Below are positions 28,450-36,249 of a stretch of 64,000 bases of DNA, in pieces. Every line of letters begins with the position of its first letter. Within the stretch, counting starts at the first letter, position 1. The DNA comes from Actinomadura hibisca NBRC 15177. GTDB taxonomy: Bacteria; Actinomycetota; Actinomycetes; Streptosporangiales; Streptosporangiaceae. The position numbers and the translations under genes were made by a program. The stretch spans positions 26,902-90,901 of the forward strand of contig NZ_BCRO01000077.1 in the NCBI RefSeq assembly GCF_001552635.1. Reading direction: 5' to 3'. The notes beneath the pieces are model-generated. The model did not search any database. It was not told where the DNA came from and was given only the letters and a program-made list of their open reading frames with translations.

Positions 28450-29004
28450 TCATTCGCGGACTTCCCTCGCCCACGCGTCCAGCGAGGCGGGCAACTTCTC
28501 GCCGGGGACGTACGGGACGTCGAAGGCGGTGAGCACGTTCAGCAACATGCCGACCGAGATGAAGCGCATGACCTCGGCGGCGTCCTCCCCCGACAGCTCG
28601 GAGATGGTGCGCCACAACTGCCCCCAGCGCCGGTTGCCGATCCGCTTGACCTCCCCGTCGACGAGGGCGGCGGCGTAGATCTGGAGCTGGAAGCGCAACA
28701 TGGTCGGGTCGCCGGCGAGGATCTCCCGGTAGCGGCGGCCCATGGCGGTGATGGCCTCGCCGCCGTACAGGCCCCCGGCGGCGTCGCGCATCGCCTGCTC
28801 CAGCGCGTCGAAGCAACGTTCGGCGGCGGCCAGGAACAGCGCGTGCTTGCTGGGGAACAGCCGGAACAGGTAGGGCTGGGACACGCCCACCCGCTGGGCG
28901 ATGGCCGCCGTCGAGGTGCCCTCGTAGCCACCGCCGGCGAACTCGGCCATGGCGGCCTCGATCACCTGTTCGCGGCGCTGGTCGGCGCTCATCCGGGGGC
29001 TCAT
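28450..29004 (-). CDS. TetR family repressor of the adjacent efflux pump
   Basis: 184 aa. The N-terminal TetR DNA-binding domain (about 10-57) contains the helix-turn-helix GGYEGTSTAAIAQRVGVSQPYLFRLFPSKHALF. The remainder is the helical ligand-binding and dimer domain. The ATG at 29004 lacks a ribosome site, and a second ATG four codons on (MSADQRREQ) is an alternative; a leaderless start is possible. The gene is tandem with the transporter, and both have the same dyad in front. The inference is that it represses itself and the pump and releases on binding a pump substrate. Confidence 0.9.
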   Translation of the reverse strand: MSPRMSADQRREQVIEAAMAEFAGGGYEGTSTAAIAQRVGVSQPYLFRLFPSKHALFLAAAERCFDALEQAMRDAAGGLYGGEAITAMGRRYREILAGDPTMLRFQLQIYAAALVDGEVKRIGNRRWGQLWRTISELSGEDAAEVMRFISVGMLLNVLTAFDVPYVPGEKLPASLDAWAREVRE

Positions 29005-29012
29005 GGGGCTAA

Positions 29013-29032
29013 GTTATTGGTCAATCACTAAC
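29013..29032. promoter_or_regulatory. TetR operator candidate before the tetR gene
   Basis: GTTATTGGTCAATCACTAAC matches the efflux-side site in its outer bases and in the following CTTCG. It lies 8 nt from the tetR ATG and overlaps the last codons of the upstream GntR gene (stop at 29021), so the tetR promoter must lie inside that gene. Confidence 0.65.
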
Positions 29033-29728
29033 TTCGTCAAGCCCCGCCGTCGGCCACATCCCGCGCCGCTCCAGATGCGCGACCAGCGACCGGCCCGCGC
29101 GCACCACGTGCCGCCGCATCTCCGCGCCCGCGGCCTGCTCGTCGCCGTGCCGCAGCGCCTCCAGCACGCGCTGGTGGTCGCGCACCGCCACCTGCGGCCA
29201 GTCCGGCAGCCGCGCGTACCCGCCGGGCGGCATGCACCGCGACACCACCGCCAGCGACCACGACAACTTGGGCGAGGCCGCCGCGCGGTTCACCTCCCGG
29301 TGGAAGGCGTGCTGGCTCTCGACGGCCAGGTCCGCCCGGCCCGCGGCGATCGCGCGCTCCAGGCCGCGCTGGGCGGTGGCCAGCTCGCGCAGCGCGTCGG
29401 CCGTCACGCGGGTGGCGGCGCGGACGGCCAGCTCCGACGCGATCGACGACTGCACCAGGAACAGGTCGCGCACGTCCTGGCGCGACAGCGGCGCGACCAC
29501 GAAGCCGCGGCGCGGCTCCAGCAGCACGAAGCCCTCGCTGCGCAACGACCGCAGCGCCTCGCGCACCGGCGTGACGCTGATGCCGAAGTCCAGGGCCAGC
29601 CGCTCCAGGCGCAGGAACTCCCCCGGCCGGAGCCGCCCGTCCATGATCATCTCGCGGACGCGCGCGGCGACCTCGTCGCTCAGCTGGGGACGCGGCCCGA
29701 GCCCCTGCTGCGCCCCGGGAGTGGCCAC
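29021..29728 (-). CDS. GntR family regulator, FadR/FCD subfamily
   Basis: 235 aa, GTG start at 29728. An N-terminal winged helix-turn-helix (about 15-80: GEFLRLERLALDFGISVTPVREALRSLRSEGFVLLEPRRGF) is followed by an all-helical FCD ligand domain. In this domain Asp, His and His positions usually bind a metal (HAFHREVN and later HQRVLEAL, HVVRAG). Such regulators usually respond to organic or fatty acids. The target is not evident, as the gene stands between tetR and murB without an obvious partner. Its 3' end contains the tetR operator. Confidence 0.85.
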   Translation of the reverse strand: MATPGAQQGLGPRPQLSDEVAARVREMIMDGRLRPGEFLRLERLALDFGISVTPVREALRSLRSEGFVLLEPRRGFVVAPLSRQDVRDLFLVQSSIASELAVRAATRVTADALRELATAQRGLERAIAAGRADLAVESQHAFHREVNRAAASPKLSWSLAVVSRCMPPGGYARLPDWPQVAVRDHQRVLEALRHGDEQAAGAEMRRHVVRAGRSLVAHLERRGMWPTAGLDEVSD

Positions 29729-29878
29729 GGCGTCGCTCCGCCCCGCCAGGGCCCTCCCGCGACGGGGGGCCGCAGGGACGAAGGGTCCTGCCCCTTCATC
29801 ATGCGCCCCGAACCGCCCGGAAGGAACGGGGAAAACAATTGTCGGCGCACGGCACAGGGCGCCGGTATCCGACGCCGG

Positions 29879-30952
29879 TCAGAGGCGGACGCCGACGAGG
29901 ACCGGCTCGTTCACCAGCTCCACGCCGAACGCCGCGCGCACGCCGTCGCGGACCTCGCGGGCCAGCGCCAGCAGGTCCTCGGTGCCGCCGCCGTCGGGGT
30001 TGGTGAGCGCCAGGGTGTGCTTGGTGGAGATGCGGGCCGGGCCGAGCGCGTGGCCCTTGGTGAAGCCCGCCTTGTCGATCAGCCAGGCGGCGGAGGTCTT
30101 GGTGCGGCCGCCCAGCTCGGGGTAGCGGGGGAAGGCCGCGTCCGGGCCGAGCCGCTCGGCGACGCGGCGGGCGAGGTCGGCGACCTGGTCGGCGTCCAGG
30201 ATGGGATTGGTGAAGAACGACCCGGCGCTGCGGGTGTCGGGGTCGGCGGGGTCGACCACCATGCCCTTGCCGCGGCGCAGCTCCAGCACCGCCTCGCGGG
30301 CCTCCTTCAGCGGCACGCGCGCGCCCGGCTCGACGCCCAGCCTGCGGGCCAGCTCGGCGTAGGCGATGGGCTGGGACTCCTCGGTCTCGCGCAGCGTGTA
30401 GGTGACGTCGAGCACCACGTACCGGTCCGAGCCCTTGAAGACGCTGTGCCGGTAGGTGAAGCGGCAGGCGGCGTGGTCGAGGGTGACGCAGCGGCGCTCG
30501 CGCCGGTCGTAGGCGCGGACCTCGACGATGGTCTCGCTGACGTCCTGGCCGTAGGCGCCGACGTTCTGGATGGGGGTCGCGCCGACACGGCCGGGGATGC
30601 CCGACAGGCACTCCACTCCGGCCAGCCCTTCTTCGACGCAGCGCGCGACGAAGGGGTCCCAGTCCTCCCCCGCCTGCACGCGCACCCGCACGGTGCCGGG
30701 CCCGTGCTCGCCGGACAGGCGCTCAGTGCCGCGGGTGGCGACGCGGATCACGGTGCCGGGGAAACCCGCGTCGGCGACCACCAGGTTGCTGCCGCCGCCG
30801 AGCACCAGCACCGGCTCGCCGGCGTCGTCGGCCCTGCGGACCGCCGCCACCAGCTCGGCCTCGGTGGTGGCCTCGACGAACCGCCGGGCCGGGCCGCCCA
30901 GCCGCAGCGTGGTGTAACCGGCCAGGTTGACTTCTTCGGCGAACACCGCCAC
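29879..30952 (-). CDS. murB: UDP-N-acetylenolpyruvoylglucosamine reductase
   Basis: 357 aa, GTG start. FAD enzyme that reduces UDP-GlcNAc-enolpyruvate to UDP-MurNAc with NADPH, the second committed step of peptidoglycan synthesis; cytosolic. FAD-binding pieces: VLGGGSNLVVADAGFPGTVI and GIPGRVGATPIQNVGAYGQDV. Catalytic region: SAGSFFTNPIL with the active-site Ser. The C-terminal TKTSAAWLIDKAGFTKG and the closing ELVNEPVLVG are typical. It follows the hadAB terminator, so it is probably transcribed on its own. Confidence 0.96.
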   Translation of the reverse strand: MAVFAEEVNLAGYTTLRLGGPARRFVEATTEAELVAAVRRADDAGEPVLVLGGGSNLVVADAGFPGTVIRVATRGTERLSGEHGPGTVRVRVQAGEDWDPFVARCVEEGLAGVECLSGIPGRVGATPIQNVGAYGQDVSETIVEVRAYDRRERRCVTLDHAACRFTYRHSVFKGSDRYVVLDVTYTLRETEESQPIAYAELARRLGVEPGARVPLKEAREAVLELRRGKGMVVDPADPDTRSAGSFFTNPILDADQVADLARRVAERLGPDAAFPRYPELGGRTKTSAAWLIDKAGFTKGHALGPARISTKHTLALTNPDGGGTEDLLALAREVRDGVRAAFGVELVNEPVLVGVRL

Positions 30953-30976
30953 GTGGTCCCTACCTCCCCTGACGGA

Positions 30977-31028
30977 GCGAACGCGTGCGCCCCGAGCCGA
31001 TGGTACGGCCCCGGGCGCACGCGTTCGC
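30977..31028 (-). terminator. Terminator hairpin between hadB and murB
   Basis: GCGAACGCGTGCGCCC (30977-30992) pairs perfectly over 16 bp with GGGCGCACGCGTTCGC (31013-31028), loop 20 nt. It lies 40 nt past the hadB stop. Confidence 0.75.
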
Positions 31029-31067
31029 GCGTCCGCGCGGTCCTTGCGTACGGTCCTGCGCGCCGGC

Positions 31068-31493
31068 TCAGCCGAGCCGGACGACGGCCTTGGCGCGGGT
31101 CAGCACCTTCTGCCCCGCCGAGCGCGCGGTGAGCGCCACCACGACCCGGTTGCCGTCCAGCTTCTCCTCCACCTTGCCGGTGATCTCCAGGTCGGCGCCG
31201 CCCTCGTCGGGCACCACGACCGGCGCGGAGAAGCGCACGCCGTAGTCCAGGACCGCGCCCGGGTCGCCCGCCCAGTCGGTGACGTACCGGCCGCCCTGGG
31301 CCATGGTGTACATGCCGTGGGCGATGACGTCGGGCAGGCCGACGGCCTTGGCGAGGCTCTCGCGCCAGTGGATCGGGTTGAAGTCGCCGGAGGCGCCGGC
31401 GTACATCACCAGGTTGAGGCGGTCCACGTGGTAGGTCTGCGCGGGGATCTCGGTGCCGACCTCGACGTCGGCGTAGTTCACCTTGGCGGTCAT
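31068..31493 (-). CDS. hadB: (R)-hydratase / MaoC-like dehydratase, catalytic subunit (HadB-like)
   Basis: 141-aa hot-dog-fold protein. The hydratase motif ASGDFNPIHW carries the catalytic Asp37 and His42 (D-x4-H). By homology it removes water from 3-hydroxyacyl thioesters as the active half of a HadAB heterodimer. Its ATG overlaps the hadA stop codon by one base (TGATG), consistent with making a complex. In M. tuberculosis hadABC lies between rpmG2 and trpT; here only two had genes are present, and murB, regulators and an efflux pump now separate them from tRNA-Trp. The organism need not make mycolic acids, so the substrate chain is uncertain. Confidence 0.88.
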   Translation of the reverse strand: MTAKVNYADVEVGTEIPAQTYHVDRLNLVMYAGASGDFNPIHWRESLAKAVGLPDVIAHGMYTMAQGGRYVTDWAGDPGAVLDYGVRFSAPVVVPDEGGADLEITGKVEEKLDGNRVVVALTARSAGQKVLTRAKAVVRLG

Positions 31494-31930
31494 CAGGCCC
31501 CCCGCTCCACGATCGTGTTGTAGGTCTTGCAGATGGGCTCGCCGCCGACCGTCCGGATGTCGGTCTCGATGACCATCTTCTCGTTGTTGCCGATCGACCT
31601 GATCTCGGTGATGGTCGAGGTGCAGGTGACGACGTCGCCGGCCTGGATCGGGCGGGTGTACTCGAAGCGCTGCTCGCCGTGCACGACCATGGCGTAGTTC
31701 AGGTTCAGGTCGGGGTCGGCGAGGCCGGGGCCGCCGAGCGAGACCACGATGGGGAAGGTCGGCGGCGCGATCACGTCGGGGTGGCCCGCGGCCTTGGCGG
31801 CCTCGGCGTCGCGGTAGATCGGGTCGCGGTCGCCGATGGCGTCCGCGAACTCCCGGATCTTGATGCGGCTGACCTCGTACGGCTCGCTGGGCGGGAAGCT
31901 CCGCCCGATGAAATCACGGTTGAGTGCCAT
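31493..31930 (-). CDS. hadA: MaoC-like dehydratase, non-catalytic subunit (HadA-like)
   Basis: 145-aa hot-dog protein, partner of the following gene. The motif region reads AIGDRDPIYRD: Asp34 is present but the catalytic His is Tyr39, so this subunit should lack its own activity and serve in substrate binding, exactly as HadA does in mycobacteria. It ends IVERGA at the overlap with hadB. TGGAGGG lies about 10 nt before the ATG. Confidence 0.88.
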   Translation of the reverse strand: MALNRDFIGRSFPPSEPYEVSRIKIREFADAIGDRDPIYRDAEAAKAAGHPDVIAPPTFPIVVSLGGPGLADPDLNLNYAMVVHGEQRFEYTRPIQAGDVVTCTSTITEIRSIGNNEKMVIETDIRTVGGEPICKTYNTIVERGA

Positions 31931-32171
31931 GCAATCCGTCCCTCCAGGTCAAGGTGGCCGTGCACGCCCCGGTGCACCGCCCGAGTGCCCGCGCCCAAGC
32001 ACCTGCTTACCGGTTCGCTCGGACCGTAACAGAACGACGTTCAGCCCGCCCCCGCCGGGTGGCGGGGACGGGCTGAGGACGTCGTCAGGGCAAGCCGAGC
32101 GAAGAAGTCGCCTGCGAGACGCCGCTACGGGTTAGCGGGCTCGCGCCGGCTACCGGCACTGCGAGCGCTGG

Positions 32172-32345
32172 GTCAGCGGGTCTCGCGGTGGCAGCCGGCC
32201 CCGTGCGAGAGCGCAGCGGGCAGTACTTCTCAGTACGCCGGTCAGCGGGTCTCGCGGTGCGCGCGGTGGCAGCCGGCCCCGTGCGAGAGCGCAGCGGGCA
32301 GTACTTCTCAGTACGCCGGTCAGCGGGTCTCGCGGTGCGCGCGGT
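32172..32345. repeat. Tandem copies of the rpmG 3' end
   Basis: GTCAGCGGGTCTCGCGGTG starts at 32172, 32241 and 32319. The second unit is 78 bp. The first is 69 bp because it lacks the 9-bp piece GCGCGCGGT. Each unit ends GGGCAGTACTTCTCAGTACGCCG. The third copy is the true end of rpmG, and GGCAGTACTTCTT also occurs inside rpmG, so the array came from partial duplications of the gene end. The copies are non-coding in the rpmG frame. Confidence 0.85.
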
Positions 32346-32484
32346 GGCAGCGGCAGTTGGGGCAGTACTTCTTGATCTCCAGGCGGTCCGGGTCGTTGCG
32401 CCGGTTCTTCCGCGTGATGTAGTTGCGGTGCTTGCACTCCTGGCAGGCCAGCGTGATCTTCGGCCGTACGTCGGTGGCAGCCAC
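32320..32484 (-). CDS. rpmG: 50S ribosomal protein L33
   Basis: 54 aa from the GTG at 32484. The protein reads MAATDVRPKITLACQECKHR and then NYITRKNRRNDPDRLEIKKY, then CPNCRCHRAHRETR. The two CxxC pairs (CQEC and CPNC) mark the zinc-binding, C-plus form of L33. Only this normal L33 is present in the window; no zinc-free paralogue is seen. The gene heads the rpmG-hadA-hadB group as in mycobacteria. Its own last 30 bases are repeated downstream. Confidence 0.95.
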   Translation of the reverse strand: MAATDVRPKITLACQECKHRNYITRKNRRNDPDRLEIKKYCPNCRCHRAHRETR

Positions 32485-32565
32485 GATGGAGTGCCTTTCT
32501 GAGCTGGGGACATGGACGATGCGTCGACCGCCCCGGGAAGGGAGGTCGGTGGATCAACCCAGCCG

Positions 32566-32589
32566 TCTCGCCCCCGTGTGGGGGCGAGA
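32566..32589 (-). terminator. Terminator hairpin after tRNA-Met
   Basis: TCTCGCCCCC and GGGGGCGAGA form a perfect 10-bp stem with loop GTGT, 12 nt past the 3' end of the tRNA. Confidence 0.75.
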
Positions 32590-32600
32590 GGCCTAGGTAG

Positions 32601-32674
32601 TAGCGAGGGCCGGACTTGAACCGGCGACACAGCGATTATGAGCCGCTTGCTCTGCCTGACTGAGCTACCCCGCC
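32601..32674 (-). tRNA. metT: tRNA-Met (anticodon CAT), elongator
   Basis: 74 nt. Acceptor GGCGGGG/CCTCGCT (two G-U pairs), anticodon loop CTCATAA, T-arm GCCGGTTCAAGTCCGGC. The anticodon stem lacks the three G-C pairs of the initiator, so it is the elongator form, as expected from the thrT-metT-rpmG order shared with mycobacteria. A lysidine-type tRNA-Ile(CAT) is less likely. The 309-nt stretch to tRNA-Thr contains no gene; a weak promoter (-10 TATCCT at 32707-32702) lies in it. Confidence 0.9.
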
Positions 32675-32944
32675 GAGATGGCCACTGTGGACCGGATTGC
32701 AAGGATACCGGATGTCCACCGGACCCTGGAATCACGAGAACCCGAACTCGGGGCTTGGGGTCTCGGTTCCGAGAGAGTCTGTCGCGAACCGTTTCCCAGG
32801 TTACCGCCTGTGCCGGTGACCTGCGAACCGTCCGTTGGGACCGGAGGGACGCTATCACAGCGTGCGACAAGGCGCGAAATCAGGACACCGCACGCCCCTG
32901 GTCTCCCTCGGGCCACTCCCGTACGGGCGGCGGTCCGGAGAACG

Positions 32945-32976
32945 AAAAAGGCCACTTCCCTGTGGGAAGCGGCCTT
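32945..32976 (-). terminator. Intrinsic terminator after tRNA-Thr
   Basis: AAGGCC-A-CTTCCC pairs with GGGAAG-C-GGCCTT (32948-32976, one internal mismatch). On the minus strand it is followed by TTTTTCGTT. It separates the tRNA-Thr and tRNA-Met transcripts. Confidence 0.85.
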
Positions 32977-32983
32977 GGAGTTG

Positions 32984-33056
32984 AGCCCCTTTACGGAATC
33001 GAACCGTAGACCTTCTCCTTACCATGGAGACGCTCTGCCGACTGAGCTAAAGGGGC
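32984..33056 (-). tRNA. thrT: tRNA-Thr (anticodon GGT)
   Basis: 73 nt. Acceptor GCCCCTT/AAGGGGC, anticodon loop ATGGTAA with anticodon GGT, T-arm TACGGTTCGATTCCGTA. It lies upstream of tRNA-Met and rpmG as in M. tuberculosis. Confidence 0.95.
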
Positions 33057-33095
33057 CTGTCCTCCGCGTTCTTTCGTTCGCGGCGACGGGTGTAA

Positions 33096-33125
33096 CCATA
33101 CACGGCTCGCGGACCACATGCGAAA
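33096..33125 (-). promoter_or_regulatory. Predicted promoter of tRNA-Thr
   Basis: Minus-strand TTCGCA (33125-33120), 18 nt, TATGGT (33101-33096). It would start transcription about 33 nt before the tRNA. Confidence 0.45.
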
Positions 33126-33138
33126 TCAATACGGTGAC

Positions 33139-33163
33139 GCCTCCCGGAGCGGCCGGGAGGCGC
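33139..33163 (-). terminator. Terminator hairpin after the acyl-CoA dehydrogenase gene
   Basis: CGCCTCCCGG and CCGGGAGGCG form a perfect 10-bp stem with loop AGCGG, 11 nt past the stop codon. It overlaps the predicted tRNA-Thr promoter region by only a few tens of bases. Confidence 0.75.
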
Positions 33164-33174
33164 CGCCCGCCTGG

Positions 33175-34302
33175 TCAGCGCAGCAGAGTGCGGGCGATGA
33201 CCAGCTGCTGGATCTGGCTGGTCCCCTCGTAGATGCGGAACAGCCGGGCGTCGCGGTAGAAGCGCTCGACGGCGACGCCGCGCATGTACCCCATGCCGCC
33301 GAAGACCTGCACGCCCCGGTCGGCGACGCGGCCGAGCATCTCCGAGCAGAAGTACTTGGCGCAGGACGGGCCGAGCTTGGTGTCCTCGCCGGCGTCGTAG
33401 GCGCGGGCGGCCTCCAGGACCATGGCGCGTCCGGCGTACAGCTCGGCCTGGGAGTCGGCGATGAGGCCCTGGACGAGCTGGTGGTCGCCGATGCGGGAGC
33501 CGCCCTGGGAGCGTTCCTTGGCGTAGGCGACGGTCTCGTCCAGGATGCGCTGGGCGAGGCCGACGCAGACGGCGGCGATGCTGAGGCGGCCGTGCGCGAG
33601 CGACGACATGGCGGTGCGGAAGCCGGTCCCCTCGGGGCCGACCATGGCGCTCGCGGGCACGCGCGCGCCGTCGAGGAGGACCTCGGCGGTGTGCGCGCCG
33701 CGCTGGCCCATCTTGGCGTCGGGCGGCCCGACCTCCAGGCCCGCGGTGCCCTGCTCGACCAGGAACGTGGAGATGCCGCGCGACCCGTCGCCCCCGGTGC
33801 GGGCGAAGACCATGAAAACGTCGGCCTCGGGGGCGTTGGTGATGAAGCGCTTGGCGCCGTCGAGGACGTAGTGGTCGCCGTCGCGGCGCGCGGTCGTCGT
33901 CAGGGTGCTGGGGTCGGACCCGGCCTCGGCCTCGGTGAGCGCGAACGCGCCGACGATCTCGCCGGAGGCGAGCCGGGGCAACCACGCGGTCTTCTGCTCC
34001 GGCGTCCCGGCGTGCACCAGGACCTGCCCGGCGATGCCGTTGCTGGTGCCGAACATGGACCGGAAGGCGGGGCTGGCGTAGCCGAGCTCGAAGACCAGCC
34101 GCACCTCCTCGCTCAGGGTGAGGCCGAGCCCGCCGTACTCCTCGGGCAGCGCGTACCCGAACAGGCCCATGTCGCGGGCGGTCCGGCGCAGGGGTTCGGG
34201 GATGGCGTCGCCCTCCTCGATCTCCTCCTCACGCGGGATGACCTGCTCGCGCACGAAGGCGCGGACGGCCGAGACGACGTCGGCGAAATCCTGTGAGTCC
34301 AT
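33175..34302 (-). CDS. Acyl-CoA dehydrogenase
   Basis: 375 aa, full family length. FAD-dependent alpha,beta-dehydrogenation of an acyl-CoA. Signature 1 reads AFALTEAEAGSDPSTL, signature 2 QVFGGMGYMRGVAVERFYRDAR. The catalytic base is Glu359 in RIYEGTSQIQ, the short-chain/medium-chain position. The start ATG at 34302 is supported by MDSQDFADVVSAVRAF. It stands alone, divergent from the next gene. A near-perfect dyad lies just upstream of its ATG. The chain-length preference cannot be read from the sequence. Confidence 0.93.
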   Translation of the reverse strand: MDSQDFADVVSAVRAFVREQVIPREEEIEEGDAIPEPLRRTARDMGLFGYALPEEYGGLGLTLSEEVRLVFELGYASPAFRSMFGTSNGIAGQVLVHAGTPEQKTAWLPRLASGEIVGAFALTEAEAGSDPSTLTTTARRDGDHYVLDGAKRFITNAPEADVFMVFARTGGDGSRGISTFLVEQGTAGLEVGPPDAKMGQRGAHTAEVLLDGARVPASAMVGPEGTGFRTAMSSLAHGRLSIAAVCVGLAQRILDETVAYAKERSQGGSRIGDHQLVQGLIADSQAELYAGRAMVLEAARAYDAGEDTKLGPSCAKYFCSEMLGRVADRGVQVFGGMGYMRGVAVERFYRDARLFRIYEGTSQIQQLVIARTLLR

Positions 34303-34309
34303 GCCCGAA

Positions 34310-34330
34310 TCCTAGAACGAAATTCTAGGA
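34310..34330. promoter_or_regulatory. Operator-like dyad before the acyl-CoA dehydrogenase
   Basis: TCCTAGAA (34310-34317), spacer CGAAA, TTCTAGGA (34323-34330): a perfect 8-bp dyad starting 8 nt from the ATG, in the 50-nt gap between divergent genes. The halves (CTAGAA/TTCTAG) resemble sites of TetR-type lipid-catabolism repressors such as KstR, although the spacing differs from the KstR consensus. Confidence 0.6.
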
Positions 34331-34352
34331 ATGTGCCCGCAGGCACCGCGAT

Positions 34353-35402
34353 ATGCCAGGCTTGTCCTTCATGAGGGAATTCCTCCAGCTCGTGGACGCC
34401 ACCGTGCGCGCCGCCGTGGCCGAGGACCAGGCGTTCAGCGACCTGATGCCGCGGCTGATGCACGCGTCGCAGAACGTCCCGCCCACCGTGCTGACCATGG
34501 CGATGACCTCGATGGGCGAGGGCATCGCCGCCGCCCCGCCCAACCTGGGCTGCTGGCTGGCGATCATCGCCGGGGCCTGGGCCGAGCAGGGCGCGACGAC
34601 CTTCGGCGTCGAGGAGCCGGTGCTGGCCAGGACGCTGGAGGTGGCGCGCAGCGGCGTCGGGTTCGCCGACGCGTGGCGGGCCGCGACGGGCGGGCCGCCG
34701 CCGGACCCGGCGGGCCAGCCGTCCCAGCAGGTCGTGGACACCGTGGGGCCGCACCTGGCCGACCCGGTGGGCGCGATGATGGCGTGGTTCGCGATGGAGA
34801 AGTTCGCGCTGTCGGCCAACACGATGTTGTCGAAGTCGCCGCAACTGCGGGCGTCGGTGGCGCAGCGCGAGGACAAGGCGCGGCTGGTCGGCCGGCTGGC
34901 CGAGCACTGCGACAAGATGGACTGGGTCGCGCGGCTGCTGCGCGTGCTGGACGACGAGCGGCTGCTGGTGCTGGACCGCAAGACCGGGCAGGGCTGGACC
35001 GTCACGATCGGCGGCATCGGCGACAACTTCCAGCTGCACGTCCTGCTCGCCGGGGCGCTGCTGGGACGGCCCGGCGGGCTGCCGGGCGAGCCGGTCCCGG
35101 CCGAGGTGGTCGCCTGGTTCACCGACACCGACGTGCCGGACTCGGGCCCGATCGTCAACAGCGCGTGGAACCTGGTGGACGCGCACGGCCAGTGGATCTA
35201 CAACGAGGGCGTGCCGGCCGACGTCCCCGCCGTCAACGGGACGCGCGTGGTGGTGCTGGACCCGCCGTCGTACCGGCGCTCGTTCCCGGCGGGCCGCAAG
35301 CACCCGATGATGACCGGCCGCCTGGTGCTGGAGGGCGTGCACCACCCCGAGGACCTGGCGGCGTGGTGGCCGCACATCCGGCCGGCCGAGAACCCGGTCT
35401 AG
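34353..35402 (+). CDS. Protein of unknown function
   Basis: 349 aa, soluble, no signal or membrane segment. I do not recognise the family. Visible features: an alpha-helical, Ala-rich first half with MTSMGEGIAAAPPNLGCWLAII; a possible nucleotide- or acid-binding strand region ERLLVLDRKTGQGWTVTIGGIGDNFQLHVLL; and a Trp-rich end (AAWWPHIRP). The central part hints at an enzyme fold, but no catalytic motif is clear. Start either here or at the ATG at 34371 (MREFLQLVDATV); neither has a good ribosome site. It ends 4 nt inside the convergent phosphatase gene. Confidence 0.6.
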   Translation: MPGLSFMREFLQLVDATVRAAVAEDQAFSDLMPRLMHASQNVPPTVLTMAMTSMGEGIAAAPPNLGCWLAIIAGAWAEQGATTFGVEEPVLARTLEVARSGVGFADAWRAATGGPPPDPAGQPSQQVVDTVGPHLADPVGAMMAWFAMEKFALSANTMLSKSPQLRASVAQREDKARLVGRLAEHCDKMDWVARLLRVLDDERLLVLDRKTGQGWTVTIGGIGDNFQLHVLLAGALLGRPGGLPGEPVPAEVVAWFTDTDVPDSGPIVNSAWNLVDAHGQWIYNEGVPADVPAVNGTRVVVLDPPSYRRSFPAGRKHPMMTGRLVLEGVHHPEDLAAWWPHIRPAENPV

Positions 35403-36139
35403 AAGCGGACGAGCACGGCCGTGGCGTCGTCGAAGCGCTTGCCGCGGCCGTTGACCTCGGCGTCCCCGGCCTCGGCCGCGCGGGTGCGGCGGATGACCTC
35501 GCGGGGCCCGGCGCGGTCGAGGAGGTCGAGCAGGCCGTCCCAGCCGGTGAGCCCGAACCGCTCGACGAGCCGCGCGGCGCCGTCGCTGAGCACGGCGGCC
35601 CGGCGGACCCCGCCCAGCGGGGCGTCCCCGGTCAGCGCCTCGTAGGCGGCCTCGGGCCGGGTGCTGGCGACCCAGAAGCCGCCGGGGCTGTTGCGCGCGG
35701 CCCGCACGGCCTCGACGGTGTAGCTGGGCAGCCGGGCGACGCGGTCGTCCTGGATGACGCGGACTTCGCCGTCGTCCAGCAGGACGGGCGAGTCGGCGAG
35801 CACGAGCCACTCCAGCCGCCCGCCGCGCCGCCGGAGCATCGCGACGGTGGCCGAGGGGCTGTCGGGGTTGCCGAGATCGCACTCGCCGTGCATGCCGCCG
35901 ACGGCGCGGATGGCGTCGGCCAGCAGATCGTCCAGCGGCGCGCCGTCCTCGGCGGCCAGCCGCCCCGCGAGGACGCCGCCGAGCCGCCGGACGAGCCAGC
36001 CGGGGTCGTGGGCGCACCCGGGGTCGACGTCGGGGTGCGCCGTGGCGCCGTCCAGGAGCACGACCCAGCCGGGGCCCGCGACGAGGTAGTCCTCGTTGGG
36101 CCGTCCCGGAGTGGGCTCGCTCGCGTAGATCACCTGCAC
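35399..36139 (-). CDS. PP2C-like serine/threonine phosphatase domain protein
   Basis: 246 aa from the GTG at 36139, chosen because GGGGGAG lies 9 nt upstream and because a longer frame to 36235 would run through the divergent MerR-type promoter. PP2C motifs in order: RPNEDY, VVLLDGAT (metal Asp), SATVAML, LSDGAARL and DDATAVLVRF (C-terminal metal Asp). These are the aspartates that bind two Mn/Mg ions in PPM phosphatases. The enzyme is soluble. Its stop overlaps the 3' end of the gene on the other strand by 4 nt. The substrate is unknown. Confidence 0.75.
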   Translation of the reverse strand: MQVIYASEPTPGRPNEDYLVAGPGWVVLLDGATAHPDVDPGCAHDPGWLVRRLGGVLAGRLAAEDGAPLDDLLADAIRAVGGMHGECDLGNPDSPSATVAMLRRRGGRLEWLVLADSPVLLDDGEVRVIQDDRVARLPSYTVEAVRAARNSPGGFWVASTRPEAAYEALTGDAPLGGVRRAAVLSDGAARLVERFGLTGWDGLLDLLDRAGPREVIRRTRAAEAGDAEVNGRGKRFDDATAVLVRF

Positions 36140-36188
36140 GCTGCCGGTCTCCCCCGCCTCGTTCCGCCGAAGGACCACGGCCCTCGGC

Positions 36189-36220
36189 TTGACCTTGTCA
36201 CCGGTGTCAAGGAATACCGT
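36189..36220 (+). promoter_or_regulatory. MerR-type promoter with operator dyad in the spacer
   Basis: -35 TTGACC (36189-36194) and -10 TACCGT (36215-36220) are 20 nt apart, longer than normal, as at MerR-controlled promoters. The spacer holds the dyad CCTTGTCACC/GGTGTCAAGG (36193-36212; 9 of 10 positions symmetrical). It reads toward the merR-trx pair. Confidence 0.65.
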
Positions 36221-36249
36221 CCCAGACGACCACACATCAGGGAGAACGG

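Noticed and set aside
32172..32345. CRISPR-like array
   Set aside because: The repeats are contiguous copies of the rpmG end with no spacers; no CRISPR array or cas gene is seen anywhere in the window.
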